Source: Achromobacter denitrificans NBRC 15125 | GTDB taxonomy: Bacteria; Pseudomonadota; Gammaproteobacteria; Burkholderiales; Burkholderiaceae_B | DNA: 58,924 bases | NCBI RefSeq assembly: GCF_001571365.1 | Contig: NZ_BCTQ01000040.1 | Span: 1-58,924, forward strand | Direction of reading: 5' to 3' | Part shown: piece after piece, positions 37,649 to 45,914 of the stretch | Layout of the letters: the number at the start of each line of letters is the position of its first letter | How positions within the stretch are numbered: the first letter of the stretch is position 1 | Position numbers and translations under genes: made by a program | The notes under the pieces: generated by a model | The model's database searches: none | What the model was told of the DNA's origin: nothing | What the model saw: the letters and a program-made list of their open reading frames with translations, nothing else

Positions 37649-37904
37649 CCAGCGCCGCCGGATCCAACGGGCGCAGCAAGTCGCCCTCCAGGACCTTCAC
37701 CTGCTGTTCGGCCTGCGCCAGGCGATCCTGGCAGACTCGCGTGAGCGCCACGCCGCGCCGGTAGGCGGCCAGCGATTGCTCAAGCGGCAACGATCCGTCT
37801 TCCATGGCCGCGACCAGCGATTCGAGCTCGGCCAGCGCCGTTTCGAAATCCTGGGGCAAGGGACGGTCATCAGCCTGCGGGTCGGCTTGTGAGGGTTTGG
37901 CCAA
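37638..37904 (-). CDS. xseB: Exodeoxyribonuclease VII small subunit
   Basis: An 88-residue helical hairpin protein: DFETALAELESLVAAMEDGSLPLEQSLAAYRRG is the family core (residues ~22-54). It partners XseA in mismatch-related and other DNA degradation. No ATG is available; TTG at 37904 is proposed because GGAG precedes it by 6 bases and a TACAAT promoter element (37944-37949) would place the transcript start just upstream. A longer frame starting with TTG at 37961 would include that promoter. Confidence 0.88.
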   Translation of the reverse strand: MAKPSQADPQADDRPLPQDFETALAELESLVAAMEDGSLPLEQSLAAYRRGVALTRVCQDRLAQAEQQVKVLEGDLLRPLDPAALDDE

Positions 37905-37943
37905 ACGGGTCTCCGAGGACGCTAGGGGTGGATCAATCCGTGA

Positions 37944-37949
37944 ATTGTA
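37944..37949 (-). promoter_or_regulatory. Putative -10 element of xseB-ispA-dxs
   Basis: TACAAT on the minus strand, about 40 bp upstream of the proposed xseB start, with GGGACA 16 bp further upstream as a weak -35. Confidence 0.5.
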
Positions 37950-37986
37950 CGAGATACCCAAGCCCTGTCCCGATGCGCCGCGCGTC

Positions 37987-38841
37987 TCAGGCGGGCGCCC
38001 CCGCCAGCCCGGCGACCGCCGCCCGCAACAAAGGCGCCACGCGCTCGCGCAGGTCCGCCTCGGGCAACAGGCTCGCGGGCCCGCCGCAGCTCATCACGAA
38101 TACGCCCTCGCCCGTGACGGAGGTAAACGGCACCGCCGCCGCATGGATTCCCGATTGCCATTCCCCGATGGCGAAGCAGCAGCCGGACTCGCCCAGTTCC
38201 GCGCGGGCCCGGTCGATGGCGGCCGCGGCCGGCGCCGCCTCGCCCAGGCGCGCCAGCGCGTCGGCGCAGGCCGCGCCCGGCAGGCTTGCCAGGTAGGCGC
38301 GGCCCATGGCGCTGTCCAGGCTCGCGCGGTAGCCGACCGGCAGGCGAAGGTAGAGGGCGGAGGATCCGTGGATGGCCTCGACGTAGGTCATGGCGTCGCC
38401 GTCGAAGGCGCCCAGCGCCACCGCGCCGCCCGTGGCGCGGGCCAGTTCGGTCATGGACGCCTTGGCCAGCTCCCGCACCTCCAGCCCGGCCAGCAGGCCG
38501 AAACCCAGGGCCAGCACCCCGTAGCCGGGCGAATACTTGCCGGTATCGGGGTGATAGCGCAGATAGCCCAGCTCGGTCAGCGTGTAGGTGATGCGGCTGA
38601 TCGTGGGCTTGGGCAGGCCGGTCAGGCGAGCCAGGTCGAGGTTGCCCAGCGCGGTGACGCCGTGCCGGAAGCAGCGCAGCACGTCCAGGCCGCGGGCCAG
38701 CGCCGTGATGAAGTCGGGCGAATTGGCCCCCTCCCCGCTGCCCGCGGCGCGCTTGCGGCGCGCCGGCAGGCTCAGTTCGACCTTGCCGTCCGGCTTGGCG
38801 GCGGGATGGACGATGCGCTTGGCGTCAGAAAAAGATTGCAT
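37987..38841 (-). CDS. IclR-family transcriptional regulator
   Basis: A 284-residue regulator. The winged helix spans ~42-105 (DVLRCFRHGVTALGNLDLAR, then GLPKPTISRITYTL) and the effector domain follows (EVRELAKASMTELARATGGA; GEGVFVMSCGGPASLL). IclR proteins often repress aromatic- or organic-acid catabolic genes. It is divergent from a Bug-type binding protein gene; dyads lie in the 170-bp gap, so it likely controls that gene and itself. Confidence 0.92.
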   Translation of the reverse strand: MQSFSDAKRIVHPAAKPDGKVELSLPARRKRAAGSGEGANSPDFITALARGLDVLRCFRHGVTALGNLDLARLTGLPKPTISRITYTLTELGYLRYHPDTGKYSPGYGVLALGFGLLAGLEVRELAKASMTELARATGGAVALGAFDGDAMTYVEAIHGSSALYLRLPVGYRASLDSAMGRAYLASLPGAACADALARLGEAAPAAAAIDRARAELGESGCCFAIGEWQSGIHAAAVPFTSVTGEGVFVMSCGGPASLLPEADLRERVAPLLRAAVAGLAGAPA

Positions 38842-38865
38842 TTCTATTCGCTTCGTTTTTATAGT

Positions 38866-38908
38866 TTATTTCGAATAACAAAATTAAATTCCATTTTACG
38901 GAATTTAA
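38866..38908. promoter_or_regulatory. Inverted repeats in the IclR/Bug divergent gap
   Basis: Two dyads sit in an AT-rich patch: TTATT-TCG-AATAA (38866-38878) and a perfect 9-bp repeat TTAAATTCC-N7-GGAATTTAA (38884-38908). The second resembles IclR-type operators in its GGAAT halves. Likely binding sites of the adjacent regulator. Confidence 0.65.
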
Positions 38909-39011
38909 AACATCCTCGATGAACTGGCAAGCGCAGATGTCCCATTCCGGGACGCCCCGGCGCAAGGCCAGGACCGGCGATCCACACCTATAGCGACATC
39001 AAGGGGAACTC

Positions 39012-39980
39012 ATGATACGCACGAGCTTCAAACTGCTGGCCACCCTGGTCCTCGGCGCCGCGGCGCTGGGCGCCCAGGCCGACACCTTCCCGTCCCGACC
39101 GATCAAGGTCGTCTCGCCCTTCCCCGCCGGCGGCGCCACCGACGTGCTGACGCGCGTCCTGGCCGAGCGCATGGCCAAGACGCTGGGCCAGCCCATGATC
39201 GTGGAAAACAAGGCCGGCGCCGGCACCTCGATCGGCGCGGCCTTCGTCTCGCGCGAAGCGCCGGACGGCTACACCATCCTGATGGCCACCAACTCCACCC
39301 TGGTGACGAACCGCTACCTGTACAAGGAATTGCCCTACGATCCGGACGGCTTCGCCCGGATCGGCATGGTGGGCGTGGGCCCCCTGGTCCTGCTGTCCAG
39401 CCCCAAGCGGCCGTTCAACAACACGCAGGACCTCGTCGCGTACGCCAAGCAGAACCCCGGCAAGCTGACTTTCGCCACGTTCGGGCCGGGCACGTCCTCG
39501 CACCTGGCGGGCGAACTCTTCAAGAAGCGCGCCGGCATCGACATCCTGCACGTGCCGTTCAAGGGCGCGACCCAGGCCCTGCCCGCCCTCATCAGCGGCG
39601 ACGTGGACCTGTTCTTCGACATGGTGGCCACCGGCATGCCGCAAGCCGACGCGGGCAAGGTCAAGGTGTTCGCCATCACCAGCCCCAACCGCCTGGCCAC
39701 GCAGCCCAAGCTGGAAACGCTGTCCGAGCAGGGCTATCCCGCATTCGACATGACCGCCTGGTTCAGCTTCGTCGCGCCCAAGGGCACGCCGGCGCCGGCG
39801 CTGGCGAAGCTGCAGCAGGCCCTGGCCGAAACGCTGCAGGACGAAGCGGTGAAGAAGCGCATGCTGGACATGGGCATCGATCCGCGGTCCGGCACCCCGG
39901 CCGAACTGGACAAGCAGATCAAGACCGAACAGCCCATCGTTTCGCAGCTGATCCAGCAGGCCAACATCGTCCTGCAATGA
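39012..39980 (+). CDS. Bug-family (TctC-like) periplasmic binding protein
   Basis: A 322-residue secreted binding protein. The signal peptide ends at about residue 23 (GAAALGAQA). The mature protein starts DTFPSRPIKVVSPFPAGGATD with the RPI-P-AGG signature of Bug proteins, then GTSIGAAFVSREAPDGYT and FATFGPGTSSHLAGELF. Bug proteins bind carboxylated solutes for tripartite tricarboxylate transporters; no TctA/TctB is adjacent, as for most Bug genes in Bordetella. Paired with the divergent IclR regulator. The ligand is unknown. Confidence 0.95.
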   Translation: MIRTSFKLLATLVLGAAALGAQADTFPSRPIKVVSPFPAGGATDVLTRVLAERMAKTLGQPMIVENKAGAGTSIGAAFVSREAPDGYTILMATNSTLVTNRYLYKELPYDPDGFARIGMVGVGPLVLLSSPKRPFNNTQDLVAYAKQNPGKLTFATFGPGTSSHLAGELFKKRAGIDILHVPFKGATQALPALISGDVDLFFDMVATGMPQADAGKVKVFAITSPNRLATQPKLETLSEQGYPAFDMTAWFSFVAPKGTPAPALAKLQQALAETLQDEAVKKRMLDMGIDPRSGTPAELDKQIKTEQPIVSQLIQQANIVLQ

Positions 39981-40101
39981 GGGGCCGCGCCATTTCGTGA
40001 CCCAATGCGCGCAAAACGGCGCTAACAGGCCCTAACCCCTGGATACACAAGCCCCGCGCTCCCGGCTGCTAAGGTGAAGGAAACACCGAACCGGGAGTCC
40101 G

Positions 40102-41112
40102 ATGCCGTACCTGGAAGAGAAATACGCGCGCCTGGACGCGGCGCGCTGGCTGGCGGCGCTGGCCGTCGTCCTGCTGCACAGCGCGGCCGTGATCGTGAGC
40201 AATCCCGCCGCCTATGGCGGCGGAGCCTGGCTGGCCGCCAATCTGTACGATTCGGCGGCCCGCTGGTGCGTGCCCGTCTTCGTGATGGTCAGCGGCGCCC
40301 TGCTGCTGGATCCCGACAAGCCCCAGGATGCGCGCCAGTTCTACAGCCGGCGCATGGCGCGCATCTGCGCGCCGCTCCTGTTCTGGACGCTGTTCTACCT
40401 GGCGTGGCGCACCGCGCTGGACTGGTGGGACGACGGGCGCATCGATTTCTCGTTCTGGCCGCGCAAGGTCGTGCAGGGCGAACCCTATTACCACCTGTGG
40501 TACCTGTACATGATCGTGGGGCTGTACCTGTTCGCCCCACTGACCCGGCTGCTGTATGCGCGCAGCACGCCCCGGGCGCGCGGGCTGTGGGTGGTGGGCA
40601 TCCTGGGCCTGGCCATCCTGGACGCGCTGTACCGCCGCGCGCTGGGCGCGCCTCCCGGCTTTTTCCTCACCTGGTTCCTCCCCTATCTGGGCTACTTCGT
40701 GGCCGGCCGCCTGATCTTCGACGGCCAGTTGCGGGTGCCGCGGCCCGGCCTGATGCTGGCGGCCAGCGTGGTTGCCACCGCGCTCGGCGTGTATGCCATG
40801 TCCAGCAGCCGCACCCTGGACACGTATTTCTACGACTACTTCAGCGTGACCGTGCCGTTCATGTCGCTGGCCGCGTTCCAGTGGATCGTGTCGTCGCCGC
40901 GCCTGCCGCGGCTGGCGTCGCTGGCGCCGCTGACTTTCGGCGTCTACCTGATCCATCCGGTGTTCCTGGACGTGGCGCGACGGGCCGGCGCCATGACGGG
41001 CTCGCGCAACGATGCCTGGACCCTGCCCCTGCTGGCCGCCGCCGTCTTCGCGCTGTCGGCCGCGAGCAGCTGGTTGCTGCGGCGCCATCCGGCCACCCGC
41101 AGGCTGGTCTGA
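40102..41112 (+). CDS. Acyltransferase-3 family membrane protein
   Basis: A 336-residue, ~10-helix protein of the OafA/WecH acyltransferase family. The N-terminal LDAARWLAALAVVLLHSAAV carries the conserved Arg/His (His26) of the family, and LAPLTFGVYLIHPVFLD is the typical last helix-loop. Members O-acetylate or O-succinylate surface sugars or periplasmic glycans at the inner membrane. It stands alone, so the acceptor is unknown. Confidence 0.9.
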   Translation: MPYLEEKYARLDAARWLAALAVVLLHSAAVIVSNPAAYGGGAWLAANLYDSAARWCVPVFVMVSGALLLDPDKPQDARQFYSRRMARICAPLLFWTLFYLAWRTALDWWDDGRIDFSFWPRKVVQGEPYYHLWYLYMIVGLYLFAPLTRLLYARSTPRARGLWVVGILGLAILDALYRRALGAPPGFFLTWFLPYLGYFVAGRLIFDGQLRVPRPGLMLAASVVATALGVYAMSSSRTLDTYFYDYFSVTVPFMSLAAFQWIVSSPRLPRLASLAPLTFGVYLIHPVFLDVARRAGAMTGSRNDAWTLPLLAAAVFALSAASSWLLRRHPATRRLV

Positions 41113-41501
41113 ACGGCCCGCGCCGCCCGGTTGGCGGCCCCGGGAACCACGCCCTCCGAACGCGGGTCCTACCGAAGAAAACCGGCTTGCGGCATCGGCC
41201 GTAACGGCTCCTCCCCTGCCCGGCCGAAGGTCGCGGATCTTCGCGGGCGCGGGGGAAGGGCTTGGGGTACAATTCACGGCTTATTTGATCGGCCAGACAC
41301 CGATTTTTCTTCGCGCCAGAACGGAATTCACCCAGCGGATTTCACTTGGCGGATTTGCCCAGCGGAATTCCAGCGGCGGATTTGGCCAGGCCTACAGGCC
41401 CGGCCGGACAGGTCCGCCATGCACGCCGGGCAAGGCCGCCAGCCAAAGCTGCTAGGCAAAAGCTCAACCGTCCTGGCTTTTTTATCCGAGCGGAGGGAAT
41501 C
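41113..41501 (+). promoter_or_regulatory. 389-bp gap with long leader of the Rieske gene and 14-nt motif array
   Basis: A TACAAT -10-like element lies at 41268-41273, giving a leader of ~220 nt. Five GCGGATTT-like octamers start at 41321 (ACGGAATT), 41335, 41349, 41362 (GCGGAATT) and 41376, a spacing of 14, 14, 13 and 14 nt. Further down, AGCCA (41441-41445) can pair with TGGCT (41474-41478) just before six T residues, terminator-like, 18 nt ahead of the ATG. The layout suggests an operator array or RNA-level control. Confidence 0.55.
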
Positions 41502-42650
41502 ATGACCGACATCGGTCGGATGGCACATGTAGTGCCAGCTCGCACCCAGCTACCCGTCAGCGCGTATTTTGACGAAGCCCTCTTTGCCCGCGAGCAAGAA
41601 CTCATTTTCAAGCAATCCTCGCAATACGTCGGCCACCAGAAATTGGTGCCCGAAATCGGGGACTGGCGTACGCTGGTCCAGGAAAACGGAGGGCGCGTGC
41701 TGGTTCGCAACCAGCAAGGCGTCGAACTCATCTCAAATGTCTGCCGCCACCGGCAGGCATTGATGCTTGGCGGCGAGGCCGGCAATGTGGCCGGCAATTG
41801 CAATACGAACGGCAATCTGAAGGCTACCGGCGGCAACATCGTGTGTCCGCTGCACCGTTGGACGTACAACAACCAGGGCGAGTTGTTGGGCGCGCCGCAG
41901 TTCGACACCACGCCCTGCATGAACCTGCAGAAGTTCCGCCTGCGCGATTGCCACGGCCTGCTGTTCGAAGGCCCGCGCGATCCGGCCTCGGACATGGCGC
42001 CGCTGTTCTCGCGGCCCGAGTTCGACTTCGGCGACTACGTGCTGGACCACGTCGAAGTGCACCAGTGCAACTACAACTGGAAGACCTTCATCGAGGTCTA
42101 CCTGGAGGACTACCACGTCGGGCCGTTCCACCCCGGCCTGGGCCGCTTCGTCACCTGCGACGACCTGACCTGGGAGTTCAACGACTGGTACAGCCTGCAG
42201 AAGGTCGGCGTGCACAATGCGCTGGCGCAGCCCGGCTCGGACGTCTACAAGCAGTGGCATGACCGCCTGCTGTCCTTCCGCGACGGCGACGCCCCCGATT
42301 TCGGCGCGGTCTGGGTCACCTATTTCCCAACCCACATGATCGAGCTGTATCCGCACGTGCTGGTGCTCTCCACGCTGTACCCCAAGAGCCCGCAGGAAAC
42401 GGTCAACGTGGTCGAGTTCTACTACCCCGAGGAAATCGCCGCCTTCGAGCGCGAGTTCGTCGAGGCGCAGCGCGCCGCCTACATGGAAACGGCCATCGAG
42501 GACGACGAGATCGCCGAACGCATGGATGCCGGCCGCAAGGCCCTGATGCAGCGCGGCGTGAACGAGACGGGCCCGTACCAGTCGCCCATGGAAGACGGCA
42601 TGCAGCACTTCCACGAATGGTATCGCCGCATCATGCAGGAGCAGCTCTGA
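41502..42650 (+). CDS. Rieske-type non-heme iron oxygenase, alpha-subunit-like
   Basis: A 382-residue oxygenase. The Rieske cluster ligands are Cys81/His83 (CRHRQ) and Cys115/His118 (CPLHRW), with 31 residues between His83 and Cys115 instead of the usual 15-17. The catalytic iron triad is Glu202-His205-His210 (EDYHVGPFH): the bridging residue is Glu, as in choline and carnitine monooxygenases, not Asp as in ring dioxygenases. GGAGGG precedes the ATG at 41502. No reductase or beta subunit is nearby. It is convergent with a FAD oxidase gene of the phosphonate cluster. The substrate is unknown; a methylated amine is one possibility. Confidence 0.88.
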   Translation: MTDIGRMAHVVPARTQLPVSAYFDEALFAREQELIFKQSSQYVGHQKLVPEIGDWRTLVQENGGRVLVRNQQGVELISNVCRHRQALMLGGEAGNVAGNCNTNGNLKATGGNIVCPLHRWTYNNQGELLGAPQFDTTPCMNLQKFRLRDCHGLLFEGPRDPASDMAPLFSRPEFDFGDYVLDHVEVHQCNYNWKTFIEVYLEDYHVGPFHPGLGRFVTCDDLTWEFNDWYSLQKVGVHNALAQPGSDVYKQWHDRLLSFRDGDAPDFGAVWVTYFPTHMIELYPHVLVLSTLYPKSPQETVNVVEFYYPEEIAAFEREFVEAQRAAYMETAIEDDEIAERMDAGRKALMQRGVNETGPYQSPMEDGMQHFHEWYRRIMQEQL

Positions 42651-42681
42651 AGCCCTGGCTCTGGCGCCCGCTCCCAAGCGC

Positions 42682-42710
42682 AAAGGCCTCGCGAAAGCGA
42701 GGCCTTTTTT
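42682..42710. terminator. Bidirectional terminator, Rieske gene / FAD oxidase
   Basis: An 11-bp stem (AAAGGCCTCGC and complement) with a GAAA tetraloop and six T residues. Confidence 0.94.
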
Positions 42711-42729
42711 CTTGCCGCCCCGGCGCGGA

Positions 42730-43860
42730 TCAGCGTCCGAGCGCGCCGGCCGCGACGCGTTCGCCGATGGCCAGCCCCACCGTCATGCCCACGCCCGAGT
42801 GCATTACCGCCACCGTCGTGGCCGCATCCACCGGCATCACCGAGAACGGCGCCGGGCCATGCGCGCCGTACACGCCTTGCCAGCGCTCCAGCACGCGCAG
42901 GCGCGCGCCCAGGGCCCGCGAGGCCAGGTCCAGCATCGCGTCGTCCACCGCTTCGTCGTTGAAGGGCGGAGCGTCCTGGCCGTAGCGATGTGAATCGCCG
43001 ATGATCAGCTCGCCGTAGGGCGTGGGGCTGATCAGCAGATGGATGCCGTTCTCCAGCAGCATCGGCGTGCGCGTCTGGATCACGTCGCGCAGCGCCAGCG
43101 CCGACGGCAGGTCGGAGAACGCGCCGTAGTGCACGCAGGACAGGCCCGTGAGCAGCGGGCGATCCAGCGCGATGGGGTCGGTCTCGAACGCGGCGCGCAG
43201 CATCTGCAGGCGCGTGACCTCCAGGTTCAGCGGCGCGAACAGCTCGGGCATCAAGGTCAGGTAATCGTGGCCCGGGCAGACGAATACGTGCCCGCCCTGG
43301 AATTCGCCGGCCGAGGTGCAGACCCGTCCGCCTTCCGCGGCGCGCGCCAGCGTGCCGGTAATGAAAGTGACGCCCAGCGACTCGGCCAGGTAACGCGTGA
43401 TGGCCGGCAGCGCTTCGCGCGAATAGATCTGCAGGTCGTCATGGCCCTGCAGGGCCGCGCAGTGGTGCGCCAGCCGGCCGCCGTACAGGCGCGCGACGTC
43501 GCGGCCCGACAGCAGTTCGGCGCGGTAGCCTTCCTGGCGCATGCGCGTGTCGGCGAACTCTTGCAGCACGTCCGCCTCGTCGGCGTCGCGCGCCAGCACC
43601 AGGGCGCCGTTGGCCCGCACATGAAAGCCCGCCTTGGCCGCCAGGTCCAGCCACAGCTCGCGGGCCTGCTGGGCGTGCGACAGCATCGTGCCGGGCGCCT
43701 GGCCCGTGACGATGACCTGGCCGAAATTGCGGATCGTGGCGCCGTGCGCCTGGCGACTGCGCTCGATCACGGCCACGGACAGGCCGCGCTTGGCGGCGGC
43801 CCAGGCATGCGCGATGCCGAGCATGCCCGCGCCCACCACGACTACGTCGAATTTTTTCAT
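42730..43860 (-). CDS. FAD-dependent oxidoreductase of phosphonate clusters (TIGR03364-like)
   Basis: A 376-residue glycine-oxidase-like flavoprotein. VVVVGAGMLGIAHAW (residues 6-20) binds FAD; ERSRQAHGATIRNFGQ and the C-terminal HSGVGMTVGLAIGERVA are family marks. This branch is repeatedly found in 2-aminoethylphosphonate operons, and members have been reported to oxidise N-methylated AEP to phosphonoacetaldehyde. It is the last gene of the phnT-phnUV-phnX-phnS unit here. That context makes it the likely source of phosphonoacetaldehyde for PhnX, since PhnW is absent. Substrate assignment is inference. Confidence 0.85.
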   Translation of the reverse strand: MKKFDVVVVGAGMLGIAHAWAAAKRGLSVAVIERSRQAHGATIRNFGQVIVTGQAPGTMLSHAQQARELWLDLAAKAGFHVRANGALVLARDADEADVLQEFADTRMRQEGYRAELLSGRDVARLYGGRLAHHCAALQGHDDLQIYSREALPAITRYLAESLGVTFITGTLARAAEGGRVCTSAGEFQGGHVFVCPGHDYLTLMPELFAPLNLEVTRLQMLRAAFETDPIALDRPLLTGLSCVHYGAFSDLPSALALRDVIQTRTPMLLENGIHLLISPTPYGELIIGDSHRYGQDAPPFNDEAVDDAMLDLASRALGARLRVLERWQGVYGAHGPAPFSVMPVDAATTVAVMHSGVGMTVGLAIGERVAAGALGR

Positions 43861-43948
43861 CTCTGGAATATTGCGATAGGGATTGCGGCGGGGCCGCCCC
43901 CCAGGGCGCCCCGGCGAGCGGCGGCCGTAGCCGCCGCGTCGACGCTGC

Positions 43949-44971
43949 TTACTTCTTCTTCGGCTCGGACTTGCCGTCGTAGCGCTTGGTCCATTCGGCG
44001 ATGATGCGTTCGCGATTCGTGGCGGCCCACGTGAAATCGTTCTTGATCATGCGCTTCGTCAGGTCCGCGGGCAGGTTGGGATTGACGGTCGCGACCGAGG
44101 GGATCGCCAGCACGGCGAAGTTGGCCTTGTACAGCTCGTTGGCCTCGCGGCTGGCCGAGAAGTCGGCCAGCTTGCGGGCGGCTTCCAGGTTCTTGGTGCC
44201 CTTCATGATGGCGGTGGCTTCGACTTCCCAGCCCAGGCCTTCCGACGGGAACACGGCCTCGACGGGCGCGCCGTCGGCCTTCAGCTTGGCCGCGCGGTAG
44301 TCGAACGACACCCCGATCGGGAACTCGCCGGCGGCAGCCATGTTGCAGGGCTTGGAGCCGGAATGGGTGTACGAGCCGATGTTCTTGTGCAGGGCGTCCA
44401 TGTAGGCCCAGCCCTTCTCTTCGCCGAAGATCTGCAGCCAGGCGCTCACGTCCAGGAAGCCCGTGCCCGACGAGGCCGGGTTCGGCATCACGATCTTGCC
44501 GGCGTACACGGGCTTGGTCAGGTCTTCCCACGAAGTGGGCTTGGGCAGCTTCTGCTTTTCGGCCTCGATGGTGTTGAAGCAGATGGCGGCGGCGTAGCCG
44601 TCCATGCCGACCCACGACGGCTCGGCCTTGGCGTCGCGCATGTTGGCGGCGATCTGGTCCAGGCCCTTGGGCGCGTAGGGCTGCAGCATGCCTTCCTTGT
44701 CCATCAGGCCCAGGGCCGTGCCGGCCAGGCCCCAGATCACGTCGGCCTTGGGGTTGCTCTTTTCGGCCAGCAGCTTGGCGGCGATGATGCCGGTGGAGTC
44801 GCGCACCCACTGGATCCTGATGTCGGGATTGGCCTTCTCGAACGCGGCCTGGTAGGCCTTGATCTGGTCGGCTTCCAACGCCGTGTAGACGGTCAGCGTG
44901 GTCTCGGCGGAAGCGGCGCCCATCACGCCCGTCAGGGCGGCGGCCAGTGCAAGCAGCTTGTAGCGATTCAT
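43949..44971 (-). CDS. phnS: 2-aminoethylphosphonate ABC transporter binding protein
   Basis: A 340-residue periplasmic protein. The signal peptide ends at residue 22 (GVMGAASA). The mature start ETTLTVYTALEADQIKAY and DSTGIIAAKLLAEKSNPKAD are typical of the iron/AEP-type binding proteins (PhnS2, TIGR03261-like). GGAG lies 8 bases before the ATG. It lies 94 bp after phnX with a hairpin in between, which could tune its level relative to the rest. Confidence 0.9.
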   Translation of the reverse strand: MNRYKLLALAAALTGVMGAASAETTLTVYTALEADQIKAYQAAFEKANPDIRIQWVRDSTGIIAAKLLAEKSNPKADVIWGLAGTALGLMDKEGMLQPYAPKGLDQIAANMRDAKAEPSWVGMDGYAAAICFNTIEAEKQKLPKPTSWEDLTKPVYAGKIVMPNPASSGTGFLDVSAWLQIFGEEKGWAYMDALHKNIGSYTHSGSKPCNMAAAGEFPIGVSFDYRAAKLKADGAPVEAVFPSEGLGWEVEATAIMKGTKNLEAARKLADFSASREANELYKANFAVLAIPSVATVNPNLPADLTKRMIKNDFTWAATNRERIIAEWTKRYDGKSEPKKK

Positions 44972-45016
44972 GGAGTTACTCCGTGGTAGGCGGAAAAAAG
45001 GCTGAAAAAGTCCTCC

Positions 45017-45038
45017 GGGGCTGGCGCGGGCCAGTCCC
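45017..45038 (-). other. Intra-operon hairpin between phnX and phnS
   Basis: GGGCTGGC (45018-45025) can pair with GCCAGTCC (45030-45037); on the minus strand GACTTTTTC follows after ~10 bases. It may protect mRNA or attenuate transcription. Confidence 0.4.
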
Positions 45039-45065
45039 GTATGGGGCGGATAAAGGGTGGCGCGC

Positions 45066-45887
45066 TTAGGGGCGCTGGCCCGCGGACAAGCGGGATTCGA
45101 TGTCGGCGATCACGGCGGGCAGGTCGGCAACGGTGTCGATCAGGTAATGCGGGGCGGCCGGCGACAGTTCGGCGCTGGCGCGGGAACGCGCCTCCTGGCG
45201 GCCCGCCTCGTCCAGGGCAAGGTATTCGTCCAGCGTCAGGCCCGCGGCGTTGCCGGAGAGCAGCAGCCCCACCGTCCACATGCCCGCGCGGCGACCTTCC
45301 TCGATGCCGGGCGCGGTATCGTCGACCTTGACGCAGGCGGCCACGTCCGAGAGGCCCAGCTCCACCACGTTCTTCAGGGCCATCGCCGGCGCCGGGCGCG
45401 CGCGCGGCACGTCGTCGCTGGCCACGATGCAATCGGGTTCCAGGCCTTCCGCGGCCGCGCGCTCGACCACGCGGCGCATGACGCTGCCGGGATAGCCGGA
45501 GCAGGACCCGATCCGCAGGCCGCGCTGGCGCAGCGCGCGCAGCAGCTCGGCCGCGCCGGGAATCGCCGCCGAATACTGGGCGACCTTCTCCAGCTGCATC
45601 GGCAGGAAGCGTTCATAGATGGCGGTCACGTCGTCGTCCGTGGGGACGCGGCCGAACCGGGCCTGGTACTGGCTGGCGATGGCGGGTTCGTCGCACAGCG
45701 CGCGGATGTGGTCCCACTTGCCCATGCCCATCGGGCCCCGGGCCTCCTGCAGCGACACGTTCATGCCGAATTGCGCGAACGCGTCGACGAATACCTTGGT
45801 GGGCGCGAAGGAACCGAAATCGACCAGCGTTCCGGCCCAGTCGAAGATCACCGCTTCCAGGCGGACGGGCAAAGGCGAAACAGTCAT
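45066..45887 (-). CDS. phnX: Phosphonoacetaldehyde hydrolase (phosphonatase)
   Basis: A 273-residue HAD enzyme splitting phosphonoacetaldehyde to acetaldehyde and phosphate. The catalytic residues map onto the Bacillus cereus enzyme at a constant offset of 4: Asp16 in FDWAGT and the Schiff-base Lys57 in [26 protein letters not shown] and [18 protein letters not shown] complete the HAD motifs. The ATG at 45887 is chosen because AAGG is well spaced before it; the ATG at 45896 abuts AAGG. It lies between the AEP permease and binding protein genes. Confidence 0.95.
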   Translation of the reverse strand: MTVSPLPVRLEAVIFDWAGTLVDFGSFAPTKVFVDAFAQFGMNVSLQEARGPMGMGKWDHIRALCDEPAIASQYQARFGRVPTDDDVTAIYERFLPMQLEKVAQYSAAIPGAAELLRALRQRGLRIGSCSGYPGSVMRRVVERAAAEGLEPDCIVASDDVPRARPAPAMALKNVVELGLSDVAACVKVDDTAPGIEEGRRAGMWTVGLLLSGNAAGLTLDEYLALDEAGRQEARSRASAELSPAAPHYLIDTVADLPAVIADIESRLSAGQRP

Positions 45888-45914
45888 GAGGGTCATCCTT
45901 CAGAAAATAATCGA

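Noticed and set aside
41281..41501. Glycine riboswitch in the Rieske leader
   Set aside because: I could not find the conserved aptamer cores; the repeats are short GCGGATTT units instead.
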